This document shows, in pieces, positions 45,201 to 52,759 of a DNA stretch of 64,000 bases. Source of the stretch: Pseudomonadales bacterium (GTDB taxonomy: Bacteria > Pseudomonadota > Gammaproteobacteria > Pseudomonadales > Halieaceae); NCBI GenBank assembly GCA_024234855.1, contig JACKNN010000006.1, positions 186,001 through 250,000 on the forward strand. The letters run 5' to 3'. The translations under genes were made by a program, and so were the position numbers. Within the stretch, counting starts at the first letter, position 1. Every line of letters starts with the position of its first letter. Below the pieces are notes generated by a model. The model made no database searches, was not told the origin of the DNA, and was given only the letters and a program-made list of their open reading frames with translations.

Positions 45201-46925
45201 ATGGAAATACACAATTCGAACAGCGTCGACGTTGTCATCTCCGGCCTGGGCCCGACCGGGCTGACGCTCGCCCACCTGCTCGGCAAGCGGGGTATTTCGG
45301 TGGTCGTGCTCGAACGCGAACCCCGGTTTTATGGCAATGCCCGCGCGGTATACACCGACGACGAATGCATGCGCATCTTCCAGGCGGCCGGGATGGCCGA
45401 CGAGCTCGCCAAGGACATGCTGCAGGATGCCATCTTCCAGTGGGTGCTGCCGGATGGCAGGGTGTTGAACCAGCTGATCCAGAAGGAGCGGCCTTATGGC
45501 TGGCCCGCCAACAACCTGTTTTACCAGCCCTACCTCGAAACCAGTATGGCCGACGCCCTGGGGCGCTACCCGAACGTCAGTGCGCGACGGGGCAGGGAGC
45601 TGACCCGATTTACACAGGACGACGGGGGCGTATCGGTGTTTCATGTTCCCAGCCAGGGGGCCCAGTTCGGCAGGCAGGCTCCGGCGGCCGGGGTCACCCC
45701 GGAACCCCAGGAGGGTGAGGAGACGATCCGCGCCAGCTACCTGGTTGCCTGTGACGGTGGCCGCAGCGTGGTGCGAGCGCAGCTCGGTATCAGCATGACC
45801 GGCAAGAGCTTCCCGAATCCGTGGATTGTGGTCGATATCAGGGAGAGGGACGGACAGGACTGCCTGCGCCACCTGCCCTACTTCAATTTTGTCTGCGACC
45901 CGGGCTGCCCGACCGTCAGTTGTCGCCAGCCGAAAGGCCACCACCGCTTCGAATTCATGCTGATGCCGGGGCAGACCAGGGAGTACATGGAAGACCCGGC
46001 GACCGTGCGCCAGTTGCTGTCCAGGTATGTCGACGTGGACAAGGTGGAGGTGCTGCGCAGCCTGGTCTACACCTTCAACGCCCTGGTCGCGGAGCAGTGG
46101 CGGGACGGGCGGGTGTTTCTTGCAGGCGACGCTGCGCATATGACGCCGCAGTTCGTCGGCCAGGGGATGAATGCGGGGGTGCGCGATGCCTATAACCTCG
46201 CCTGGAAACTCGCGGCGGTGCTGCAGTGCAGGGGGACGGACGCCCTGCTTGACACTTACCAGACGGAGCGGCGCCCGCATGCTCGGGCCATGATTGATAC
46301 GTCCATCCGTATGAAAAACTATGTCTCCGTGGCCAACCCGGCATTATCGGGTTTGCGCAATCTGGCGACGCGGGTCGCCAGGATCACACCGGGACTGCGC
46401 GAGTATTTTTCCAAGGCCAAATTCAAGCCCCGCCCCCGTTACCCGGATGGGCAGTATTTTGGCTGTCCGCGCAGGCGTCGCTCGGGGCCGGAAGGCGAGC
46501 AGATTCCGCAGCCCGCCGTTATGGGGCGCGACGGCCGGCGTCAGCTTCTCGACGAGGTGCTGGGGGAGGGGTATGGTGTGATCGGTTTCGGGGTGGACCC
46601 CCGTACCCACTTGTCACCGGCGGAACTTGCCACACTGGCTAGCCTGGATGCACGCTGTGTAACCCTGTTCCCGCTGGGCGGCCGACCCCAGGGCTTTGAG
46701 GCGGTCAGAAGCGCCCCGGAGGGCCTGCCCGAATTGGAGGACTGCACCGGCGAGCTGACGGCCTGGCTGAAGAAAGCCGGGATGCACCAGGGCGCGGTTG
46801 CCGTCATCCGTCCCGACAGATTCGCCTACGCGCTGGTCGGCACAGACGAGTTGCCGCAGACGGTGCGCCAGCTTGCCGATCAGCTGGGCCTTGCCGCCGG
46901 GCGCGCGGATCGGCTGGCGGCGTGA
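45201..46925 (+). CDS. FAD-dependent aromatic hydroxylase (MhpA-like)
   Basis: A 574-residue class A flavoprotein monooxygenase. Motifs: GLGPTGLTLAHLLGKRG (FAD dinucleotide fold, near residue 13), VACDGGRSVVR (DG motif, near 183) and GRVFLAGDAAHMTPQFVGQG (GD motif, near 303). A C-terminal thioredoxin-like domain follows, as in MhpA-type enzymes. It probably hydroxylates a phenolic acid with NAD(P)H and O2 to a catechol for the upstream dioxygenase. The ATG at 45201 follows TGAGG; an upstream open stretch in this frame overlaps the dioxygenase and is not coding. Convergent with the GntR gene nine bases away. Confidence 0.9.
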   Translation: MEIHNSNSVDVVISGLGPTGLTLAHLLGKRGISVVVLEREPRFYGNARAVYTDDECMRIFQAAGMADELAKDMLQDAIFQWVLPDGRVLNQLIQKERPYGWPANNLFYQPYLETSMADALGRYPNVSARRGRELTRFTQDDGGVSVFHVPSQGAQFGRQAPAAGVTPEPQEGEETIRASYLVACDGGRSVVRAQLGISMTGKSFPNPWIVVDIRERDGQDCLRHLPYFNFVCDPGCPTVSCRQPKGHHRFEFMLMPGQTREYMEDPATVRQLLSRYVDVDKVEVLRSLVYTFNALVAEQWRDGRVFLAGDAAHMTPQFVGQGMNAGVRDAYNLAWKLAAVLQCRGTDALLDTYQTERRPHARAMIDTSIRMKNYVSVANPALSGLRNLATRVARITPGLREYFSKAKFKPRPRYPDGQYFGCPRRRRSGPEGEQIPQPAVMGRDGRRQLLDEVLGEGYGVIGFGVDPRTHLSPAELATLASLDARCVTLFPLGGRPQGFEAVRSAPEGLPELEDCTGELTAWLKKAGMHQGAVAVIRPDRFAYALVGTDELPQTVRQLADQLGLAAGRADRLAA

Positions 46926-46933
46926 GAGCAGCA

Positions 46934-47674
46934 TTATGCCGACCGTTCGAAGCAAAGCCGCCGCTCCAGCGAGCGCACGGTGTTCCTGATATGAGCCTCG
47001 TGTGCCGTGAGCAGGCCATTGATATCCCTCGCCAGTGCGGCTTCCATCATCGCCACGTGCTCGCCGTGGATATCCCGGTCGCCGCGGTCCACCCGTGCGG
47101 CGATGCGGTAGCGCCGGTGCTGGTCGTAGAGAAGCGTGTAGATGCGCATCAGCCAGCGGGACTCGCACTGGCTGATCAGGGCGAGGTGGAAAGCGTTGTT
47201 GCGATCCTCCCACAGCACCGGATCCGGCTCGGCCTGCTTTTCGACTTTCTGCAGGTGGTGGAAGGCCGCCACCACCCGTGACTCCCAGTCGTCCGTCGCC
47301 CGCTCCACGCTCTCGCGCAGGGCCAGTCCCTCGATCACAATGCGCAGCTCTGTCAGCTCCCGCAATTCCCGGGCGCTGATGTCTGCCACCCGGAAGCCGC
47401 GCTGCCCCTCCACCACCACGAAGCCCTCGGCGCTGAGCCGGTGCAGGGCCTCCCGCAGGGGCGTGGCGCCAACGGCGTAGGCAGCGCGCAGCTGCTCTAT
47501 CCCGAGCTTCGCCCCAGGCATGAACGCGCCCTGGATCACGTCCCTGCGCAGGCGGGCATAAGCCTGGTCACTCAGCGTGCGGTGGCCTGTTGCCGCATCG
47601 GTGGCGGTGACCCTATTGCTGTGCGCACTGGTCAGCGCGTTGGCGAGAGAGTCGGGTGTTGGGTCTGGCATCAA
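46934..47674 (-). CDS. GntR-family (FadR/FCD subgroup) regulator
   Basis: A 246-residue regulator. A winged-helix GntR domain (about 35-100: LSDQAYARLRRDVIQGAFMP, GATPLREALHRLSAEGF) is followed by a helical FCD ligand domain (LRIVIEGLALRESVE, with His ligands in NNAFHLALI and IHGEHVAMMEA that would hold a metal). It is divergent from the hydratase gene, whose promoter region holds a 12-bp palindrome. It probably represses the hydratase-dehydrogenase-aldolase genes until a pathway acid appears. Confidence 0.9.
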   Translation of the reverse strand: MMPDPTPDSLANALTSAHSNRVTATDAATGHRTLSDQAYARLRRDVIQGAFMPGAKLGIEQLRAAYAVGATPLREALHRLSAEGFVVVEGQRGFRVADISARELRELTELRIVIEGLALRESVERATDDWESRVVAAFHHLQKVEKQAEPDPVLWEDRNNAFHLALISQCESRWLMRIYTLLYDQHRRYRIAARVDRGDRDIHGEHVAMMEAALARDINGLLTAHEAHIRNTVRSLERRLCFERSA

Positions 47675-47704
47675 AGATTCCCGGGTAAAATATCGATAAA
47701 AAGC

Positions 47705-47732
47705 TTGAACGGGCCATAAATATATATATTAT
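47705..47732 (+). promoter_or_regulatory. Promoter with AT palindrome, lower meta-pathway genes
   Basis: TTGAAC (47705-47710), a 16-base spacer and TATTAT (47727-47732). The perfect palindrome AATATATATATT (47719-47730) overlaps spacer and -10, so the divergent GntR protein may bind here. An AT palindrome is weak evidence alone. Confidence 0.4.
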
Positions 47733-47766
47733 TGCGCGAGTCTATGTGAATCACTCACCGAGAGCA

Positions 47767-48555
47767 ATGATGAACCCCGAGAAAATCCAGCAGTATGGCG
47801 ACGCGCTCTACAAGGCGCTTTGCTGGCAGCGCCCCCTGCCGCCACTGACCGACAAGGAGCCCGATATCACCATCGAGGACGCCTACCGTATCTCCCAGGT
47901 ATTGCTGGCGCGCCGCCTCGATGCGGGCGAGCGGGTAGTGGGTAAGAAAATAGGCGTCACCAGTAAGCCGGTGCAGGACATGCTCGGTGTATTCCAGCCC
48001 GATTTTGGCTTCCTGACTGACACGATGGAGTGCCCGGACGGCGCCGATATTCCCATTGCCGGCCACCTGATCCAGCCCAGGGCCGAGGGTGAGATTGCCT
48101 TCCGCCTGCGCAAGGACCTGCAGGGGCCGGGCGTGACAGAGCAGGATGTACTCGATGCCACCGCCACCATCATGCCCTGCTTCGAGATCGTCGATTCACG
48201 CATCGTCGACTGGAAAATCAAGATCCAGGACACGGTGGCGGACAATGCCTCCTGCGGTGTCTATGTCTTAGGTCGCAACGAGGTGGACCCGCGGGATTTT
48301 GACCTGCCGTCGCTGAAGATGACGATCTACAAGAACGGTGAACGCCACTCGGAAGGGCTGGGCAGCGCGGTGCAGGGCAATCCGCTGACGGCGGTTGCCT
48401 GGCTGGCCAATACGCTGGGTGAATTTGGTATCCCGTTCAAGGCCGGTGAGGTGATTCTGTCGGGCTCGCTGGCACCGCTGATCCCGGTGGTGGCGGGGGA
48501 TGAGATGTCGCTGGAGATCGAGGGTGTTGGCGGGTGTAGTTGTCGGTTTGTGTAA
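47767..48555 (+). CDS. dmpE: 2-oxopent-4-enoate hydratase (DmpE/MhpD type)
   Basis: About 262 residues. Strongly family-typical: GERVVGKKIGVTS near residue 58, IQPRAEGEIAFRL near 100, CFEIVDSRIVDWKIKIQDTV near 138 and KAGEVILSGSLAPL near 227. It hydrates 2-oxopent-4-enoate to 4-hydroxy-2-oxovalerate in the lower meta-cleavage route. The related decarboxylase (DmpH) shares the fold, but the match is closer to the hydratase. I chose the ATG at 47767 after CGAGAGC; a GTG at 47746 is an alternative. It starts the lower pathway run. Confidence 0.9.
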   Translation: MMNPEKIQQYGDALYKALCWQRPLPPLTDKEPDITIEDAYRISQVLLARRLDAGERVVGKKIGVTSKPVQDMLGVFQPDFGFLTDTMECPDGADIPIAGHLIQPRAEGEIAFRLRKDLQGPGVTEQDVLDATATIMPCFEIVDSRIVDWKIKIQDTVADNASCGVYVLGRNEVDPRDFDLPSLKMTIYKNGERHSEGLGSAVQGNPLTAVAWLANTLGEFGIPFKAGEVILSGSLAPLIPVVAGDEMSLEIEGVGGCSCRFV

Positions 48556-48730
48556 CAGTTACTTTGTGCCCTGGTGTTAGATGCACACAAGTTCGAACTA
48601 CTGAAGTGGAATTTGAGTGCTGCTCCGAAGTCTTGACCTCAACTATCCTGTAGCTGTGCCGGCTAAAACAAGAATTGTTTCTGGCAACCACGTTGAAACG
48701 TAAATCAGCAAAGAAACGAGAGCGCGAAAT

Positions 48731-49639
48731 ATGAGCAAAAAAGTAAAAGCCGCGATTATCGGCCCGGGTAATATCGGCACCGACCTGCTGATGAAGGCCA
48801 TGCGCAGTGAATTCATCGAGCCGGTGTGGATGGTGGGCGTGGAGGCCGAATCGCCCGGCCTCAGGCGTGCCAAAGAAATGGGCCTCAAAACTACGGCAGA
48901 TGGTGTCGACGGCATGCTACCCAGTATGAAGGCCGACGGCGTACAGATCTGCTTCGACGCCACTTCCGCCTACGTGCACGCCGAAAACAGCCGCAAGGTC
49001 AACGAGCAGGGCGCGGTCATGATTGATCTCACGCCAGCCGCTATCGGGCCCTTCTGCGTGCCCCCGGTAAACCTCGCTGAGGCAGTGGCTGCGCGCGCCA
49101 TGAACGTGAACATGGTGACCTGCGGCGGCCAGGCGACGATACCGCTGGTGGCGGCGGTGAGTCGGGTGCAGGCCGTGTCCTATGGCGAGATCGTGGCCAC
49201 GGTCAGCAGCAAGTCGGCGGGGCCGGGCACCCGCAAGAATATCGACGAATTCACCCGCACGACCGCCAGCGGCATCGAGCGGGTGGGCGGGGCCGCCAGC
49301 GGCAAGGCGATTATCGTCATCAACCCGGCTGAGCCGCCGTTGATCATGCGCGACACGGTGCACTGCCTGACGGTGGATGAACCGGACCAGGAGGCGATTA
49401 CCCGCTCTGTGCTGGCGATGATAGCGGAGGTGCAGCAGTACGTGCCCGGTTACACCCTGAAGAACGGCCCCGTGTTTGACGGCAAGCGGGTATCGATCTA
49501 CATGGAGGTCGAGGGCCTGGGGGATTTTCTGCCGAAGTACGCGGGCAACCTCGATATCATGACCGCGGCGGGGCTGCGCACCGCGGAGTTGTACGCCCGG
49601 GAAATACTCGCCGGGAATTTTGTACCGAACGCGGCCTGA
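48731..49639 (+). CDS. mhpF: Acetaldehyde dehydrogenase (acylating)
   Basis: A 302-residue enzyme with NAD-binding start AAIIGPGNIGTDLLMKA and the catalytic Cys in MVTCGGQATIPLVAAV near residue 130. NIDEFTRTTASGIERVGGA follows. It oxidises acetaldehyde with CoA to acetyl-CoA and works in complex with the aldolase encoded next, with direct channelling of acetaldehyde. The start follows GAGAGCG. The 175-base gap after the hydratase gene has no other gene seen. Confidence 0.95.
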   Translation: MSKKVKAAIIGPGNIGTDLLMKAMRSEFIEPVWMVGVEAESPGLRRAKEMGLKTTADGVDGMLPSMKADGVQICFDATSAYVHAENSRKVNEQGAVMIDLTPAAIGPFCVPPVNLAEAVAARAMNVNMVTCGGQATIPLVAAVSRVQAVSYGEIVATVSSKSAGPGTRKNIDEFTRTTASGIERVGGAASGKAIIVINPAEPPLIMRDTVHCLTVDEPDQEAITRSVLAMIAEVQQYVPGYTLKNGPVFDGKRVSIYMEVEGLGDFLPKYAGNLDIMTAAGLRTAELYAREILAGNFVPNAA

Positions 49640-49692
49640 GAACGGTACCGCAGTCTCGTGCCGTGACAGCGAATTGAAAGAGAGCTGAAACT

Positions 49693-50724
49693 ATGGATCT
49701 TAAAGGCAAGAAAATCACCGTCCACGATATGTGCCTGCGCGACGGCATGCACCCCAAGCGGCACCAGATCACCGTAGCGCAAATGGTGGATATAGCAAAG
49801 GCGATGGACGAGGCGGGCATCCCGCTGATCGAGGTCACCCACGGCGATGGCCTCGGCGGCGCCAGCGTGAACTATGGCTTCCCGGCGGCGACGGACGAGG
49901 AGTATCTCACCGCCGTCTGCAAGGAGATGAAGAACACAAAAGTGTCGGCCCTGCTGCTACCGGGCATCGGTACCGTGGATCACCTTAAAATGGCGGTGGA
50001 CTGCGGCATATCCACGATCCGTATCGCCACCCACTGCACCGAGGCAGACGTGTCGGAGCAGCACCTGACCATGGCGTCGCAGATCAAGGGGCTGGACCGG
50101 GTCGGCTTCCTGATGATGGCTCATATGATCGAGGCCGAGGAGTTGGTCACCCAGTTGAAGCTGATGGAGGGGTTCGGCGCCAACTGCGTGTACATCACCG
50201 ATTCGGCCGGGTACATGTTGCCCGATGATGTCAGCAGTCGCGTCGCCCTGGCCCGGGCGGAACTCAGGCCCGAGACCGAACTGGGCTTTCACGGCCATCA
50301 CAATATGGCGATGGGTATCGCCAACTCGCTGGCGGCGGTGGAGGCGGGCGCCAACCGCATCGATGGCTCGCTGGCCGGCCTTGGTGCGGGCGCCGGCAAT
50401 ACGCCGCTGGAAGTGTTTGTCGCCGTGTGCGAGCGCATGGGCGTGGAGACCGGGGTGGACCTGTTCAAGGCCATGGATATCGCCGAGGACAAGATCGTGC
50501 CGATGATGGATCACCTGGTGCGGGTCGACCGCGATGCGCTCACCCTGGGATACGCCGGGGTCTACTCGTCATTCCTGCTGTTCGCCAAGCGCAGCGCCCA
50601 GAAATACAACCTCTCTTCCCGGGATATCCTGGTGGAACTGGGCCGGCGCCGCACGGTGGGTGGCCAGGAAGACATGATTGAGGATCTGGCGCTGGATATG
50701 GCCCGGGCCCGGGGCACGATTTAG
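49693..50724 (+). CDS. dmpG: 4-hydroxy-2-oxovalerate aldolase
   Basis: A 343-residue DRE-TIM aldolase. It opens with VHDMCLRDGMHPKRHQ (metal-site Asp in the LRDG motif), has GDGLGGASVNYGF near residue 52 and the metal His pair in FHGHHNMAMG near 200. It splits 4-hydroxy-2-oxovalerate into pyruvate and acetaldehyde. It is the partner of the preceding dehydrogenase. Pyruvate from this step could feed the PFOR encoded 15 kb upstream, which is a metabolic inference. Confidence 0.95.
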   Translation: MDLKGKKITVHDMCLRDGMHPKRHQITVAQMVDIAKAMDEAGIPLIEVTHGDGLGGASVNYGFPAATDEEYLTAVCKEMKNTKVSALLLPGIGTVDHLKMAVDCGISTIRIATHCTEADVSEQHLTMASQIKGLDRVGFLMMAHMIEAEELVTQLKLMEGFGANCVYITDSAGYMLPDDVSSRVALARAELRPETELGFHGHHNMAMGIANSLAAVEAGANRIDGSLAGLGAGAGNTPLEVFVAVCERMGVETGVDLFKAMDIAEDKIVPMMDHLVRVDRDALTLGYAGVYSSFLLFAKRSAQKYNLSSRDILVELGRRRTVGGQEDMIEDLALDMARARGTI

Positions 50725-50740
50725 CCGGGCTGCTTCGTGA

Positions 50741-51730
50741 TCAGTCGCGCTCATGGACTTCAATGGTGGCATGCACCACGTTGAGGTGTGCGGGGATCAA
50801 GGAGCGATAGTGGCCGGGCGTGGCTGGCCTGCTGCTGACGATGACAAGTTCCGCGGCGTAGATTTCGTGACCTATCATCCAGTAGTGCAGATCGGTGACC
50901 CGATGGTCACCGTCGGCTTCTATTGACTCCCGCAGTCGTTTCGCCAGGTGATCATCAGCCTGTCGGTCGAGCAACACCCTGGCGGTATCGCGGATCAGTC
51001 CGTAGGACCAGCGGGCGACCAGGATGGCCCCCATGATGCCGATGACCGGATCCAGCCAACTCGCGCCAAAATACTTGCCCGCCAGCAGCGCTACGATGGC
51101 CAGCACTGAGGTGAGCGCGTCGGCAAGCACATGCAGGTAGGCAGCCCGCAGGTTGTGGTCGTGATGTGCTTCGTGTTCGCTTTCATGCTCATGCTCATGC
51201 TCATGTTCATGATTGCTCCCGGTTTGGTGGGCGTGGCCATACCCGTGTTCGTGCGGCGTCGACATGAGTATCCAGGCGCAGGCGGCATTCACCACCAGGC
51301 CCACGTTCGCCACCAGCAGGGCGTGGTCGAAGTCGATCACCAGCGGATGGATCAGGCGATCAACACTCTCGGTGACCATCAGCAGGGCGAATCCCAGTAA
51401 CAGTACCGCGCTGGTGAACCCCGCCAGGCTGTTGATTTTGCCTACACCAAAAACGAACCCCCTGTCGTGCGCCAGGCGGCGGGAGACGACGTAGGCCAGT
51501 ACCGCGATACCCAGCGCCGCCGCATGGGAGGCCATATGCAGGCCATCGGCCAGCAGGGCCATGGAACCGTAAACCAGCCCGGCGATGATCTCCACCACCA
51601 TCATGGCTGCAGTGATGCCGACTACCAGCAGCGTACGCGCTTCCCCGGCCCGCTTCTGGTCCTGGTCGAATACGTGGTCATGTCGCCATGCGTTCAATGG
51701 ATCACCGCGTGCGTCTTTGCCACCGCTCAT
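50741..51730 (-). CDS. dmeF: Cation diffusion facilitator (DmeF-like Co/Ni exporter)
   Basis: A 329-residue transporter with six hydrophobic helices. The metal-site motifs are LLADGLHMASHA near residue 60 (with His in place of the usual last Asp, as in DmeF-type proteins) and HVLADALTS near 207. A His/Glu-rich loop, HEHEHEHEHESEHEAHHDH, lies between helices four and five and is encoded by a run of near-identical CATGCT hexamers. It exports divalent metals such as cobalt or nickel using the proton gradient. It follows ubiX on the same strand by three bases. Confidence 0.87.
   Translation of the reverse strand: MSGGKDARGDPLNAWRHDHVFDQDQKRAGEARTLLVVGITAAMMVVEIIAGLVYGSMALLADGLHMASHAAALGIAVLAYVVSRRLAHDRGFVFGVGKINSLAGFTSAVLLLGFALLMVTESVDRLIHPLVIDFDHALLVANVGLVVNAACAWILMSTPHEHGYGHAHQTGSNHEHEHEHEHESEHEAHHDHNLRAAYLHVLADALTSVLAIVALLAGKYFGASWLDPVIGIMGAILVARWSYGLIRDTARVLLDRQADDHLAKRLRESIEADGDHRVTDLHYWMIGHEIYAAELVIVSSRPATPGHYRSLIPAHLNVVHATIEVHERD
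51178..51214 (-). repeat. Short CATGCT-type tandem repeat in CDF gene
   Basis: Consecutive CATGCT/CATGTT hexamers (about five to six units) encode the alternating His-Glu loop of the metal exporter. Six-base units keep the frame, so copy changes would only alter loop length. Confidence 0.6.
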
Positions 51731-51733
51731 CGC

Positions 51734-52312
51734 CTAGGCCTTATGGTTGCGCGCGGGTCCCTGCCAGCGCTTGACCGTGCCGCAGTCCAGGCCGAACAGG
51801 TCGAGCACGCGGCCCACGGTGTGATTGATAATGTCATCGACACTCTGCGGATGATTGTAAAAAGCCGGCGCCGGCGGGCAGATCACCGCACCCATGGTAG
51901 CCGCTTCGTGCAGTAACCGGGTGTGACCGACGTGCATGGGCGATTCCCTGGGCACCAGCACCAGGCGGCGGCGCTCCTTGAGGGTGACGTCGGCAGCGCG
52001 TACGATCAAATTGTCAGCGTAGGAATTTACCACGCCGGACAGCGTCTTCATGGAGCAGGGGATGATGACCATGCCGTCCATCCCGCACGAGCCGCTGCTG
52101 ATCGAGGCGGCAAGGTCGTTGTCGCTGTGGACAACGTCGGCCAGGGCCTCAACCGCCTTCGGCTGCCAGTCGGTTTCCAGTGCGATGTTGAGCTTGCCCC
52201 CATTGCTCACCACGAGGTGTGATTCCACCTCCGGCAGCGTTCGCAGCATTTCAAGCAGGCGGATACCGTAAATCACGCCGCTGGCACCAGTGATACCTAC
52301 AGTCAGTCGCAT
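51734..52312 (-). CDS. ubiX: Flavin prenyltransferase UbiX
   Basis: A 192-residue flavoprotein. Family motifs are GITGASGVIYGIRLLE at the N-terminus, SGSCGMDGMVIIPCSMKTL near residue 90 and ERRRLVLVPRESPMH near 120. It makes prenylated FMN, the cofactor of UbiD-type decarboxylases, which act in ubiquinone synthesis and in aromatic acid breakdown. No ubiD gene lies in the window. It is upstream of and close to the CDF gene, a pairing with no obvious functional link. Confidence 0.94.
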   Translation of the reverse strand: MRLTVGITGASGVIYGIRLLEMLRTLPEVESHLVVSNGGKLNIALETDWQPKAVEALADVVHSDNDLAASISSGSCGMDGMVIIPCSMKTLSGVVNSYADNLIVRAADVTLKERRRLVLVPRESPMHVGHTRLLHEAATMGAVICPPAPAFYNHPQSVDDIINHTVGRVLDLFGLDCGTVKRWQGPARNHKA

Positions 52313-52580
52313 GCCGAGCTCTACCCCTGAAATGACTCGCGGAGTGGGTTAAACAAGGTTTTTTGCTCCGGGCGCGAGTCAGTATCCCGATGCGACCGAT
52401 AGTAGCGCATCGCGGATGGCGCGTGCCAGTCCGGCAGCAGGTCTGCCTGGCGGTACGTTATACGGCTGTGCCGGTCGGACTATTGCGGTATATTCCTGCT
52501 GGCGGTGATGCATCGATCCGGCCCGGGCCGCTTGCCTGGTGATCACTTCAGGCGTAATCCTCTTTTTGGAGCAAGAACCA
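52313..52580. other. Intergenic region upstream of small ORF
   Basis: About 270 bases between ubiX (read leftward) and a small + strand ORF. It must hold the ubiX promoter; no clear hexamer pair was located. A - strand open frame here has no family character. Confidence 0.35.
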
Positions 52581-52700
52581 ATGAATAGATTTCTCAAGGT
52601 GATCGTGGCGCCGCCCGTCATGCTGTTCCGGGCCATTGGCCTGCGTTGGCTGATGGCCCCGGCGGGTGTCGCTACCGGGGCCGGGCGGTCCGCGACATAG
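52581..52700 (+). CDS. 39-residue small protein (candidate)
   Basis: ATG at 52581 to TAG at 52698-52700. A good GGAG lies ten bases before the start. The sequence starts MNRFLKVIVAPPVMLFRAIG and continues with a basic, mildly hydrophobic tail, so it could be a membrane-associated peptide. No homolog is recognised. It lies 59 bases before mprF, on the same strand, and may be its leader or partner. Confidence 0.4.
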   Translation: MNRFLKVIVAPPVMLFRAIGLRWLMAPAGVATGAGRSAT

Positions 52701-52759
52701 TGCAAGCGTGTGATGGGCGTTAACCCGTTCTTACCTGAACCGTTCCTTGGGCATTGTCG

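Noticed and set aside
51178..51214. Phase-variable tandem repeat
   Set aside because: Units are six bases, so copy changes keep the frame and would not switch the gene.
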